From Microbacterium oleivorans NBRC 103075 (GTDB lineage Bacteria > Actinomycetota > Actinomycetes > Actinomycetales > Microbacteriaceae): a stretch of DNA of 64,000 bases. Position numbers and translations under genes: made by a program. Shown here in pieces: positions 43,084-51,862 of the stretch. The stretch is taken from the NCBI RefSeq assembly GCF_001552475.1, contig NZ_BCRG01000004.1:62001-126000 (forward strand), read 5' to 3'. Under the pieces are notes generated by a model, which saw only the letters and a program-made list of their open reading frames with translations, ran no database searches and was not told the DNA's origin. Each line of letters begins with the position of its first letter. Positions within the stretch are counted from its first letter, which is position 1.

Positions 43084-43112
43084 TTGACAGCAAATTTCTA
43101 GCGCTGTAAGTT
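43084..43112 (+). promoter_or_regulatory. Promoter of second sugar-transport operon
   Basis: TTGACA (43084-43089) is followed 17 bases later by TAAGTT (43107-43112). The LacI operator lies in the spacer and reaches into the -10 element, a layout suited to repression. It points toward the binding-protein gene. Confidence 0.6.
43096..43109. promoter_or_regulatory. LacI-type operator upstream of binding-protein gene
   Basis: TTCTAGCGCTGTAA shares ten consecutive bases with the site at 41948-41961. The core AGCGCT is symmetric. It overlaps the -35/-10 spacer of the promoter above. Confidence 0.75.
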
Positions 43113-43168
43113 CGCACCCACACAGCGCGCTCGGTGACGGGCGGAAGTACTCAAAGGAGAGCAATCAC

Positions 43169-44470
43169 ATGACTACGCGACTATCGCGCGGCATCGGTAT
43201 CGGCGCGGCGGCAGCATTGGCTGTCACCCTGAGCGCCTGCGGCGCGTCAGGTTCCACCAGTGAAGGCGTATCGGGCGAGGACTACGACGGCCCCGCCGTC
43301 GAGGTGACGTTCTGGCACGGCTGGACCGGCGGCGCGGCGCCGACGATCGTTCCGAAACTCATCGACCAGTTCAACGCCGAGCACGACAACATCAAGGTCA
43401 AGAACGTCCCCCAGGAGTGGGCTGACATCGCCTCGAAGATGCCGCTCGCGGTCAAGGCCGGCAAGGGGCCCGACGTCGCAGTGCTCCACGGTGACGACCT
43501 CGCCACCTACGCCGCGCAGAACCTGCTCCAGCCCGCAGACGAGATCATCGACGGCCTCGGTTACGGCGAGGGCGACTTCCCGCCCGATGTCTTCGAGATG
43601 GGCGACTTCCGCGACGCGCAGTACGCGGTGCCGTGGAGCGTCACGCCGCTCGGCCTCTTCGCGAACAAGGGCGTCATGGCGAAGGCCGGACTCACCGAGA
43701 TCCCCACCGACCGCGAGGGCTACCTCGCCGCACTCGAGGCGCTCAAGGGCGCCGGTGTGCAGGGGGAGTGGGTCGACGGATACGTCTTCACGGGGACGTT
43801 CGAGTTCCAAAGCCTGCTCTGGCAGTTCGGTGGCGACTTGTACAACGACGACGTCACCGAGGCGACGTTCAACTCGGATGCCGGGGTCGAGGCGCTCACC
43901 TGGATGACCGACATGGTGGACAAGGGCTACAGCCCGAAGAACGTCGCGCAGGACGGCAACATCAAGGCGCTCCTCGCCGGCGACACAGCGTTCAACTGGA
44001 ACGGCGTCTGGCAGACGACCAACACCGCCTTCGGCGATCTCGACTGGGCCGCAGCTCCCGTGCCCCAGATCGGCGACGAGAAGGCCGTCTGGTCGAGCTC
44101 GACGCACTGGGTCTTCCCCGCGAACAAGGGACAGAACGCGGATGAGACGTCCGCCGCTGCCACCTTCGTCAAGTGGATGAACGACAACTCCGCCGGCTGG
44201 GCCGAGACGGGCGAGCTCCCCGCGGCGAACACCGTCCGCGAGGACCCGGCGATCCTGGAGAAGTACCCCAACCTCGAGCCGTTCATGGAGCAGCTGGACT
44301 ACGCGCACTACGAGACCGTTTCGCCCGGCATCAACGAAGCGAACGCCCTCATCACGACGGCGATCAACGAGGCGCTGACCGGCAAGAAGACGCCGCAGGC
44401 AGCCCTCGACGACGCCAAGGCGAAGGCAGACGCGATCATCACGCAGAACCAGCAGAAGTATGGCGATTGA
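43169..44470 (+). CDS. Sugar ABC transporter substrate-binding lipoprotein
   Basis: A 433-residue family 1 solute-binding protein. A short basic N-terminus, hydrophobic core and lipobox TLSAC (Cys about 24) give a lipoprotein signal. Typical body motifs are VTFWHGWTGG, KAGKGPDVAVLHGDDL and WNGVWQTTNTAFG. AAAGGAG precedes ATG 43169. It heads a four-gene operon with two permeases and a GH43 enzyme, under the operator at 43096. Its 3' end overlaps the first permease start by 11 bases. Confidence 0.93.
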   Translation: MTTRLSRGIGIGAAAALAVTLSACGASGSTSEGVSGEDYDGPAVEVTFWHGWTGGAAPTIVPKLIDQFNAEHDNIKVKNVPQEWADIASKMPLAVKAGKGPDVAVLHGDDLATYAAQNLLQPADEIIDGLGYGEGDFPPDVFEMGDFRDAQYAVPWSVTPLGLFANKGVMAKAGLTEIPTDREGYLAALEALKGAGVQGEWVDGYVFTGTFEFQSLLWQFGGDLYNDDVTEATFNSDAGVEALTWMTDMVDKGYSPKNVAQDGNIKALLAGDTAFNWNGVWQTTNTAFGDLDWAAAPVPQIGDEKAVWSSSTHWVFPANKGQNADETSAAATFVKWMNDNSAGWAETGELPAANTVREDPAILEKYPNLEPFMEQLDYAHYETVSPGINEANALITTAINEALTGKKTPQAALDDAKAKADAIITQNQQKYGD

Positions 44471-45437
44471 TCTCGCCGCCACGACGGCCGTCCCGGCCGA
44501 CCGCATCGTCGGTCGGCCGGGCGGCCGTGCCCGGCGTCCCGCGCGCCGGCAGCGGACCCTCATCGCCTACCTGTTCCTCGCGCCGTTCCTGGCCCTGTTC
44601 GTCACGTTCGTCATCGTGCCGGCCGTGTTCGGCGTGTGGATCAGCCTCACCAACTGGTCGCCGTTCCGTGACAGCCAGGACTTCGTCGGTCTGAAGAACT
44701 ACCTCGACCTGTTCACGGCGGGATCGACGACGTCGGCCGACTTCTGGAATGCGATGCGGGCGACGGGGCTGTTCGTGCTCCTCAGTGTCCCGTTCCTGGT
44801 GGTCGTGCCCCTCTTGATCGCCGTCCTGCTGAACCGCAAGCTCCGCGGCGCGACGTTCTTCCGCACCGTCTTCTTCGCTCCCTACGTCCTCGGCGTCGCG
44901 ATCGTCGGGGTCATCTGGAGCTACGTCTTCGACACGCAGTCCGGCATCCTGAATCATCTGCTCGGGCTCTTCGGACTTCCGAGCGATACTCCCTGGGTCG
45001 TCGACACCCCGTGGGTGTGGGTCTCGCTCGTCGGCGTCACCGTCTGGTGGACCGCCGGGCTCAACACGGTGATCTTCCTGGCCGGCCTCAAGGGCATCAA
45101 CACCGACCTGTACGAGGCGGCCGCCCTCGACGGCGCGGGAGCGGCACGGACGTTCTTCAGCGTCACGCTGCCGGGACTGCGTCCGGTGATGATCTTCATC
45201 ACGACGACGACCATCCTCGCGTCGGCGAACATGTTCGGGCAGTCGTTCCTGCTCACCAACGGGGGCCCGGGCAACGAGACGCGCACCGCCATCATGTACA
45301 TCGCCGATCAGGGCCTGTCGCAGAACAACATGGCGCCCGCCTCCGCGATGAGTTACGTCCTCTTCGCCTTCCTCGCGATCATCAGCGTCGTCAACTTCCG
45401 GCTGCAGCGCGAGCGCAGCGAGAAAGCCGTCTCATGA
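44460..45437 (+). CDS. Carbohydrate ABC transporter permease (MalF type)
   Basis: A 325-residue membrane protein with about six helices. The EAA loop is DLYEAAALDGAGAARTFFSV (about 218-237). The C-terminal part has QSFLLTNGGPGNETRT, typical of this subunit. It overlaps the binding-protein gene at its start and the next permease at its end (ATGA), so expression is coupled. Confidence 0.92.
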   Translation: MAIDLAATTAVPADRIVGRPGGRARRPARRQRTLIAYLFLAPFLALFVTFVIVPAVFGVWISLTNWSPFRDSQDFVGLKNYLDLFTAGSTTSADFWNAMRATGLFVLLSVPFLVVVPLLIAVLLNRKLRGATFFRTVFFAPYVLGVAIVGVIWSYVFDTQSGILNHLLGLFGLPSDTPWVVDTPWVWVSLVGVTVWWTAGLNTVIFLAGLKGINTDLYEAAALDGAGAARTFFSVTLPGLRPVMIFITTTTILASANMFGQSFLLTNGGPGNETRTAIMYIADQGLSQNNMAPASAMSYVLFAFLAIISVVNFRLQRERSEKAVS

Positions 45438-46315
45438 CCGACACCGCCGTCCGCCCCGACCACACGGCCACCCCTCCGGCACGCCGTCGTTCTCCGCGCC
45501 GAGCGGGAGACATCACCGCCTATGCCGTCCTCGGTGCGCTCACCCTCGTCGTGATCTTCCCACTCATCTGGATGCTCCTCACGTCGGTGAAGACCGACGC
45601 GGATGCCGTGCGGAACCCTTACGGGCTTCCCGATCCGCCGTCGCTGGAGGCCTACGGCACGCTGCTGCTCAGCGGCCAGCAGCCGATCTTCCTCTGGCTG
45701 TGGAACAGCTTCGCGGCGGCGACGCTGCAGACGGTGCTGATCCTGGTCACCGCATCGATGGCCGCCTATGCGCTCGCTCGTCTGGAGTTCGCGGGCAGGA
45801 ACATCGTCTTCGGCTTGATCATCGCGACACTGCTCGTGCCGCCGGTGGTGTTCTTGATCCCGAATTACCTGCTTGTCGAGAACTTCGGTTGGCTGGACAC
45901 GATTCTCGCGATCACCGTGCCCGGGGCGGCCAGCGCGTTCGGGGTCTTCTTCCTGCGGCAGTTCTTCCTCGGCATCCCGCCGGAGATCGAAGAAGCGGCC
46001 CGGATCGACGGCGCAGGCGACTTCCGCATTTTCTTCCAGGTCGCCCTTCCGTTGGCACGGCCCGCGCTCGCGACCCTCGCCGTGCTGTCCTTCCTCGGGA
46101 ACTGGAACGATTTCCTCTGGCCCGTGTACGTCCTCCTCTCCCCGGAGAACATGACGCTGCAGCCGGGTCTCGCGATGCTCCAGGGGGCCTTCCGCACCCA
46201 CTTCGGCATCGTCATGGCGGGAGCCGCGATCGCCTCCATCCCCGTCCTCATCCTCTTCGCGTTCGCGCAACGGCAGATCGTGGACTCGGTGGCCGGAGCG
46301 GCGGTCAAGGGATGA
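45434..46315 (+). CDS. Carbohydrate ABC transporter permease (MalG type)
   Basis: A 293-residue membrane protein with about six helices and EAA loop PPEIEEAARIDGAGDFRIFF (about 182-201). It completes the importer channel. Start and stop both overlap neighbours (ATGA). No ATP-binding subunit occurs in this operon or in the other sugar locus of the window. Confidence 0.92.
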   Translation: MTDTAVRPDHTATPPARRRSPRRAGDITAYAVLGALTLVVIFPLIWMLLTSVKTDADAVRNPYGLPDPPSLEAYGTLLLSGQQPIFLWLWNSFAAATLQTVLILVTASMAAYALARLEFAGRNIVFGLIIATLLVPPVVFLIPNYLLVENFGWLDTILAITVPGAASAFGVFFLRQFFLGIPPEIEEAARIDGAGDFRIFFQVALPLARPALATLAVLSFLGNWNDFLWPVYVLLSPENMTLQPGLAMLQGAFRTHFGIVMAGAAIASIPVLILFAFAQRQIVDSVAGAAVKG

Positions 46316-47289
46316 GGCGCGCGCCGGTGACCGTCGTCACCGCCCTTGTCGCTGCACTCGCGTTGAGCGGATGCGGCGGGGGAGAGGTCGCGCCGTCGCC
46401 GTCCTCGGAGGGCCCGGCATCCGCGTCGGGTTTCGTCCTCGACGAGGACTTTCCCGACCCCGACATCGTGTCGACGGATGCCGGCTACACGGCCTTCGCG
46501 ACCGGTAGCCACGGCCTGAACATCCGTGTCGCCACCTCGCCGGACCTCGCGAACTGGACGGTAGACAGGCGTGACGCCCTCCCTACCCTGCCCGCGTGGG
46601 CGTCACCGGGTCGCACGTGGGCGCCGGAGGTGGCGCCCCTGGGCGAAGGGTTCGTGATGTATGTGACGGCGGAACACACGGCATCCGGCCGACAGTGCAT
46701 CGGAGTCGCGACGTCGGCGTCGCTCGACGATCCGTTCACCCCCGCATCGGACGAACCGCTCGTCTGTCCCGTCGACGCGGGCGGTGCCATCGATGCGGCG
46801 ACCTTCGACGACGAGGACGGCGGGCGCTACCTGCTGTGGAAGACCGATGGAAACTGCTGCGCCCTGGACACCCGTCTCATGATCGCGCCACTGTCGGGGG
46901 ACGGGCTGTCACTGCAGAGTGAGCCCGTCGAGTTGCTCACGCAGGACCAACCCTGGGAGGGCGCACTCGTCGAAGCGCCGACCCTCGTCGCCCGGGATGG
47001 CGGGTACGCACTCCTCTATTCAGCGAACGACTACGGCGGGGACTCCTACGCCGTCGGCGTGGCGTGGGCTCGGACGCTCACGGGTCCGTACACGAAGCAG
47101 AGCGAGCCGGTCCTCTCGACCACGGGGAGCGATGGGGCCTTCCGCGGTCCCGGTGGTCAGGATGTCGTCGCGACACCGAACGGCGACGTACTCGTGTTCC
47201 ACGGGTGGGACGAGCAGTACATCTACCGCGGACTCCACACGGCGCCGATCGACCTCGAGCCGGGCCGCGCGACGGTGGACCTGGGCTGA
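46312..47289 (+). CDS. GH43-family glycosidase lipoprotein
   Basis: A 325-residue exported five-bladed propeller. A lipobox LALSGC (Cys about 20) gives a lipid anchor on the outer membrane-facing surface. GH43 catalytic positions fit: the base Asp in DFPDPDIV (about 46-53), an Asp in AIDAATFDD as transition-state modulator, and the acid Glu in ALVEAPTL (about 225). GH43 enzymes release arabinose or xylose from plant polysaccharides. Outside the cell it would trim substrate before uptake by the adjacent importer. Linked by ATGA to the permease gene. Confidence 0.85.
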   Translation: MRRAPVTVVTALVAALALSGCGGGEVAPSPSSEGPASASGFVLDEDFPDPDIVSTDAGYTAFATGSHGLNIRVATSPDLANWTVDRRDALPTLPAWASPGRTWAPEVAPLGEGFVMYVTAEHTASGRQCIGVATSASLDDPFTPASDEPLVCPVDAGGAIDAATFDDEDGGRYLLWKTDGNCCALDTRLMIAPLSGDGLSLQSEPVELLTQDQPWEGALVEAPTLVARDGGYALLYSANDYGGDSYAVGVAWARTLTGPYTKQSEPVLSTTGSDGAFRGPGGQDVVATPNGDVLVFHGWDEQYIYRGLHTAPIDLEPGRATVDLG

Positions 47290-47301
47290 CCGCGCCGCGC
47301 G

Positions 47302-47379
47302 CGGATGCAAGGGATCCTGCGCAACGCACCCGGGATGCCGCGGCCGGAGCGGCGTGTCCGCCCGGATCCCTTGCATCCG
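47302..47379. repeat. REP-like palindromic element, copy 2
   Basis: CGGATGCAAGGGATCC (47302-47317) pairs perfectly with 47364-47379; the middle is 46 bases. Arms and parts of the middle match the element at 40033-40112. It again lies between convergent genes (GH43 and the PucR regulator). Confidence 0.8.
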
Positions 47380-47393
47380 TGAACTCGCCCGGC

Positions 47394-48923
47394 TCACTCG
47401 AGGTGGAACGCGGCCCACAGCTCGGCGCGCGCGGAGAACGAGCCGAGGTCCGTGCCGAGCGCTTTCTCCGCCGCGGCGAGGCGCGTCCGCACGGTGTGGC
47501 GGTGCACGCCGAGCGCGGCGGCGGCGCGCTCGTTCGAGCCGTCGGACTCGAGCCATGCGCGGAGCGTCTCCTCGAGGCGCCCGCCCGTCTCCCGGTCGTG
47601 CGCGCGAAGCGGGGCGAGGTGTGCGGCGGCGACCATCGCGGCCTCCCCGGAGGACAAGGCCGACAGGATGCCGCCGGTCTGCACCTCCGCGAAGCGCGAG
47701 AGCCCCGGGGCCGTCGCGCGGTCGCGTGCCGCGCGGGCCTGTCCGAGCGCGCGGGCGACGTCGGCGTAGCCGGCCGGCTCCGAGACTCCGAGCCGGAGCG
47801 AGAAACGGACGGGGATCTCGTCCAGCGTCGACGCAGCGGATGCCGGGACCACGATCACGACATCGTTGTCGAGCGTGCCGTACACGAGGGCGCCGTGGCG
47901 CTCGTCGGCGCGGAGCTCGAGAACGTCGAGAAGCGCGCCCGTACGCGGGCCGCGGGCATCCGCCACCGCGACGACGATCGGCGCGGGCGGCAACGGACCC
48001 CACACGTCGCGCGAGATCTGCCGGGCCAGCGACGGGTCGCCGGTGAGGAGCGAGCGGACCATGCCCGAGCGGAGCGCCGTGCGGGCGCGCGAGAGTCGCT
48101 GGTGCTGCTCCAGCGCAAGACCCGCCATTGCGATGACGGCGGTCACGACGTCGCGGCCGGCCTGGTCGAGCTCGCCGGCAGCGATGGCGACGACACCCCG
48201 GAGGTCGCCGCCGCGGCCGAGGGTCTGCAATGTGAAGGCGTCGGTGTCGGAGCGGAGCGACGATCCCGCGCGGGCGCCCCTGCGGAGCACAGCCTCGACC
48301 TCGGCGCGGAGGACGACGGTGGCGCCCGCCGACAGGGTGCCGGCGGGATGCTCGCGGACGAGCTCTCCCGCCGCGTCGTACATCCCCACCCAGGTGTCGA
48401 GCTGGCGGGCGAGCTCGGCGATCGTGGCATCCAGCCCGTCGGGGCGGAGGGCCGCGAGCGCGATCGCGCGCTGGGCCGACAGCGCCCAGCTGCGTCGCGC
48501 ATAGGCCTGTGCGGCGACGGCCTCTGCGTTGGCGCGGGCGACGGCGATGAACGGGGTGCTGTACGGCACCTCGAACAGCGGCAGATGCGCGCGGCGGCAG
48601 GCGGCGACGAGCTCTGGCGGGATGCCGTCGCGCACCACCTCGGTACCGAAGCCCAGCGCGGCGACCCCGCGGTCGACGAGCCGCTTCACGTAGGCGTCGA
48701 AGGGGTACCGCGTTCCCGCCGGGAACTGCGTCCCGGTCGTGAGGAGCACGAGGTCGTCGGCGAGGAACGGCGTCGGATCGTCGAGCTCGGAGCTGTGCAC
48801 CCAGCGAGTGGCGCGGTCGAGTGCGCCCGGCGGCAGCTCGGCTTCGTCGCCGGCGAGGCGCAGCTGCAGTTCGCGTCGGCTGAGCAGAGCCCGCAGGGTG
48901 GGGTCGGCATCCCGTGCGACCAC
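47394..48923 (-). CDS. PucR family transcriptional regulator
   Basis: A 509-residue regulator with an N-terminal PucR ligand-sensing region (RALLSRRELQLRL, FLADDLVLLTTGTQF), a central CdaR GGDEF-like region, and a C-terminal helix-turn-helix ERAAAALGVHRHTVRTRLAA (about 472-491). GTG 48923 has GGGAGGGAGCG upstream. Longer in-frame starts read through the opposite-strand transaminase gene and are rejected. PucR proteins activate amine or purine use; the divergent GABA transaminase operon is the obvious target, with a palindrome in the shared leader. Confidence 0.9.
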   Translation of the reverse strand: MVARDADPTLRALLSRRELQLRLAGDEAELPPGALDRATRWVHSSELDDPTPFLADDLVLLTTGTQFPAGTRYPFDAYVKRLVDRGVAALGFGTEVVRDGIPPELVAACRRAHLPLFEVPYSTPFIAVARANAEAVAAQAYARRSWALSAQRAIALAALRPDGLDATIAELARQLDTWVGMYDAAGELVREHPAGTLSAGATVVLRAEVEAVLRRGARAGSSLRSDTDAFTLQTLGRGGDLRGVVAIAAGELDQAGRDVVTAVIAMAGLALEQHQRLSRARTALRSGMVRSLLTGDPSLARQISRDVWGPLPPAPIVVAVADARGPRTGALLDVLELRADERHGALVYGTLDNDVVIVVPASAASTLDEIPVRFSLRLGVSEPAGYADVARALGQARAARDRATAPGLSRFAEVQTGGILSALSSGEAAMVAAAHLAPLRAHDRETGGRLEETLRAWLESDGSNERAAAALGVHRHTVRTRLAAAEKALGTDLGSFSARAELWAAFHLE

Positions 48924-48939
48924 GTCGCTCCCTCCCGAA

Positions 48940-48954
48940 TGTACACGCCGTACA
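48940..48954. promoter_or_regulatory. Candidate operator between PucR and GABA genes
   Basis: TGTACACGCCGTACA has perfect TGTAC/GTACA arms with a five-base spacer. It lies 17 bases from the PucR start and 66 from the gabT start. Confidence 0.55.
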
Positions 48955-49019
48955 GTCCTCCGCTGAGAATAGACGTCTTGGCGAGTGACCGCACGCCCCC
49001 GCGCCTCTACGCTCGCGGC

Positions 49020-50378
49020 ATGAGCACCTCGATCGCACCCGTGACCACGCCCCTCGGTGGACCGTCCCTTCCGCAGGAACGCCGCCTCGAGACTGCGATC
49101 CCCGGACCGCGCTCGCAGGAACTGCTCGCTCGCAAGGCGGAGGCCGTCGCGGCAGGCGTCGGTCACACCGTGCCGATCGCCGCGGTCGCAGCCGGGGGCG
49201 GAGTCGTGGTGGATGCCGACGGCAACTCGCTCATCGACCTCGGGTCCGGCATCGCCGTCACGACGGTGGGCAACGCTCACCCGAAGGTCGTCGAGGCGAT
49301 CGCCGCGCAGGCCGCTCAGCTCACCCACACCTGCTTCATGATCTCGCCGTACGAGTCGTACGTCGAGGTGGCCGAGACGCTCAACCGGCTCACCCCCGGC
49401 GACCACGCCAAGAAGAGCGCCCTGTTCAACTCGGGCGCCGAAGCCGTCGAGAACGCCGTCAAGATCGCCCGCAAGTTCACGGGCAAGCAGGCCGTCGTCG
49501 CCTTCGACCACGCCTACCACGGCCGCACCAACCTCACGATGGCCCTCACGGCCAAGTCGATGCCCTATAAGAGTGGTTTCGGACCCTTCGCGGCCGAGGT
49601 CTACCGCGTGCCCGCGTCGTACCCGTTCCGCGATGGCCTCTCCGGTCAGGATGCCGCGGCCCGCGCCATCTCGATGATCGAGAAGCAGGTCGGTGCCGAC
49701 AACCTGGCCGCCGTCATCATCGAACCCATCCAGGGCGAGGGCGGCTTCGTCGTCCCCGCCGACGGCTTCCTCCCGGCAGTCGTCGAGTGGTGCCGCGCCA
49801 ACGACGTCGTCTTCATCGCCGACGAGGTGCAGTCCGGGTTCGCCCGCACCGGCGCGATGTTCGCGAGCGAGCACTTCGGGATCGTCCCCGACCTGATCAC
49901 CACGGCCAAGGGCATCGCGGGGGGCATGCCCTTGGCCGCGGTCACGGGACGCGCCGACATCATGGACGCGACCCACACCGGTGGCCTCGGCGGCACGTAC
50001 GGCGGCAACCCCGTCGCCTGCGCTGCAGCGCTCGCGGCGATGGACGCGTTCGAGAACGACGGCCTCATCGAGCGGGCTCAGGAGATCGAGACCCTACTGA
50101 CGGGGCGACTGCGGGAAATCGCGGCATCCGACCCCCGCATCGGCGAGGTGCGCGGTCGCGGCGCCATGATCGCCGCCGAATTCGTCGATCCGGAGACGGG
50201 AGCTCCCGATGCGGCGCTCACCGGTGCGGTCGCGAAGGCGTGCATCGCGGCGGGCGTCATCGTCCTCACGTGCGGCACCTACGGCAACGTCATCCGCTTC
50301 CTGCCCCCGCTGTCGATCGGAGACGACCTGCTGGCGGAAGGCCTCGACGTGCTCGCAGAGGCACTGGGGACGGTCTGA
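49020..50378 (+). CDS. gabT: 4-aminobutyrate (GABA) aminotransferase
   Basis: A 452-residue class III PLP aminotransferase converting GABA and 2-oxoglutarate to succinate semialdehyde and glutamate. Motifs: NSGAEAVENAVKIARKFTG (about 139-157), AYHGRTNLTMALTAKSMPYK, DEVQSGFARTG, and the Schiff-base Lys in TTAKGIAGGMPL. ATG 49020 is chosen; far longer in-frame extensions run through the opposite-strand PucR gene. First gene of the rightward putrescine/GABA operon. Confidence 0.92.
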   Translation: MSTSIAPVTTPLGGPSLPQERRLETAIPGPRSQELLARKAEAVAAGVGHTVPIAAVAAGGGVVVDADGNSLIDLGSGIAVTTVGNAHPKVVEAIAAQAAQLTHTCFMISPYESYVEVAETLNRLTPGDHAKKSALFNSGAEAVENAVKIARKFTGKQAVVAFDHAYHGRTNLTMALTAKSMPYKSGFGPFAAEVYRVPASYPFRDGLSGQDAAARAISMIEKQVGADNLAAVIIEPIQGEGGFVVPADGFLPAVVEWCRANDVVFIADEVQSGFARTGAMFASEHFGIVPDLITTAKGIAGGMPLAAVTGRADIMDATHTGGLGGTYGGNPVACAAALAAMDAFENDGLIERAQEIETLLTGRLREIAASDPRIGEVRGRGAMIAAEFVDPETGAPDAALTGAVAKACIAAGVIVLTCGTYGNVIRFLPPLSIGDDLLAEGLDVLAEALGTV

Positions 50379-50380
50379 GC

Positions 50381-51862
50381 ATGGCGGGTGCGGACAACTG
50401 GTCGAATCCCGTCTCGCCCGAAACCTCGGCGGGGCTCGGGGCGGTCACGAAGGCGCGCTCGAACAAGCTCCGTTCACGCCATGTGACGATGATCACGCTC
50501 GGCGGGATCATCGGCGCCAGTCTGTTCGTCGGCTCCGGCAACGTCATCCGGACGGTCGGCCCGGCCGCAGTCCTGTCCTACCTCGTCGGCGGTCTCCTCG
50601 TCTTCTTCGCCATGCGCATGCTCGGCGAGATGGCGGCCTCCCGTCCCGCGATCGGCTCCTTCATGGAGTACGCCCGGGTCGGGCTCGGCGACTGGGCGGC
50701 CTACCTCGTGGGCTGGCTGTACTGGTACTTCTGGGTCGGCGTGCTCGCCTACGAGGCGGTCCTCGGCGGCGAGACCATGCAGACCTGGTTCCCCGCCGTG
50801 CCGTCGTGGGCATGGTCCCTCATCCTCATCGCGATCTTCGTCGGCACGAATCTGATCTCGGTCCGTACCTTCGGTGAGGTCGAGTTCTGGCTCGCGAGCA
50901 TCAAGGTGCTCGCCATCGTCGTGTTCCTCGGTGCCGGCGTCCTCTTCGCCCTCGGCCTCTGGCCGAACGCGACGTTCGCCGTCCCCAACCTCTGGGAGCA
51001 CGGCGGCTTCGCCCCCAACGGGATCGGTGTCGCCTTCACGGGCGTCGCGCTCGTGATCTTCTCCTACTTCGGAACAGAGATCGCCGTCATGGCAGCGGCC
51101 GAGTCGGTCGATCCGGCGAAAGGCATCCGCCAGGCCACCAGCACGATCATCTGGCGCATCCTGCTCTTCTTCGTCGGCTCGGTCCTCGTCATCGTGACAG
51201 TCGTTCCCTGGGACGAGCTGCCGGTGCCGACCGACGTCGCGAATGCGCCGTTCACGATCGCTCTGGCAAAGTTCGGCATCCCCGGAGCCGATGTCATCAT
51301 GCAGCTGGTGATCTTCACCGCCGTGCTCTCCGTGCTCAACTCCGGCCTGTATTCGGCATCGCGAATGTTCGCGGCACTGGCAGACAAGGGCTTCGCGCCG
51401 AAGGCCGTGACCGCGCGGTCGAAGACCGGGGTTCCCGTGGTCGCGCTTCTCGCCTCGACGATCGGCGGGCTCGTCGCGACGCTCGTCAACTTCCTCGCGC
51501 CGGCGTCGGGCATCTTCGACTTCATCATGAATTCGGCCGGCCTCGTCGCCCTCTTCGTCTACGTCTTCATCGCCCTCACGCAGATGCGACTGCGGCAGAA
51601 GATGACGCCCGAGGAGGTGTCGAGGCTGAAGCTCAAGGTGTGGTTCCACCCGTGGCTCAACATCCTCCTCATCGCGGCGATCGCCGCCGTGGTGGTCGTG
51701 ATGCTGACCTCGGAGTCGGGACGCTCGCAGGTGTGGACGAGCCTCATCGCCACCGCCGTCCTCCTCGTGTTCTGGCCGCTTGTGCGGCGCAACCTCCGCC
51801 GTCGGCCCGACCACGCGTCCGCCGACCGGCATCCCTCCAATGAAGGAGCAGTAAATGACTGA
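50381..51862 (+). CDS. Amino acid permease (APC superfamily, GABA permease-like)
   Basis: A 493-residue transporter with 12 predicted helices. The APC signature begins MITLGGIIGASLFVGSG (about 36-52), then RMLGEMAASRPAIGSF, and SYFGTEIAVMAAAESVDPAK. This matches the AAT/GabP branch carrying GABA and other amino acids by proton symport. It starts three bases after the gabT stop and overlaps the amine oxidase start, so the substrate is probably GABA or putrescine. Confidence 0.9.
   Translation: MAGADNWSNPVSPETSAGLGAVTKARSNKLRSRHVTMITLGGIIGASLFVGSGNVIRTVGPAAVLSYLVGGLLVFFAMRMLGEMAASRPAIGSFMEYARVGLGDWAAYLVGWLYWYFWVGVLAYEAVLGGETMQTWFPAVPSWAWSLILIAIFVGTNLISVRTFGEVEFWLASIKVLAIVVFLGAGVLFALGLWPNATFAVPNLWEHGGFAPNGIGVAFTGVALVIFSYFGTEIAVMAAAESVDPAKGIRQATSTIIWRILLFFVGSVLVIVTVVPWDELPVPTDVANAPFTIALAKFGIPGADVIMQLVIFTAVLSVLNSGLYSASRMFAALADKGFAPKAVTARSKTGVPVVALLASTIGGLVATLVNFLAPASGIFDFIMNSAGLVALFVYVFIALTQMRLRQKMTPEEVSRLKLKVWFHPWLNILLIAAIAAVVVVMLTSESGRSQVWTSLIATAVLLVFWPLVRRNLRRRPDHASADRHPSNEGAVND

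Noticed and set aside
47064-49019. Long upstream extension of gabT
   Set aside because: It runs through the opposite-strand PucR gene; family-like sequence begins at ATG 49020.
48924-49976. Upstream extension of the PucR frame
   Set aside because: It is antisense to gabT; GTG 48923 has a strong ribosome-binding site.
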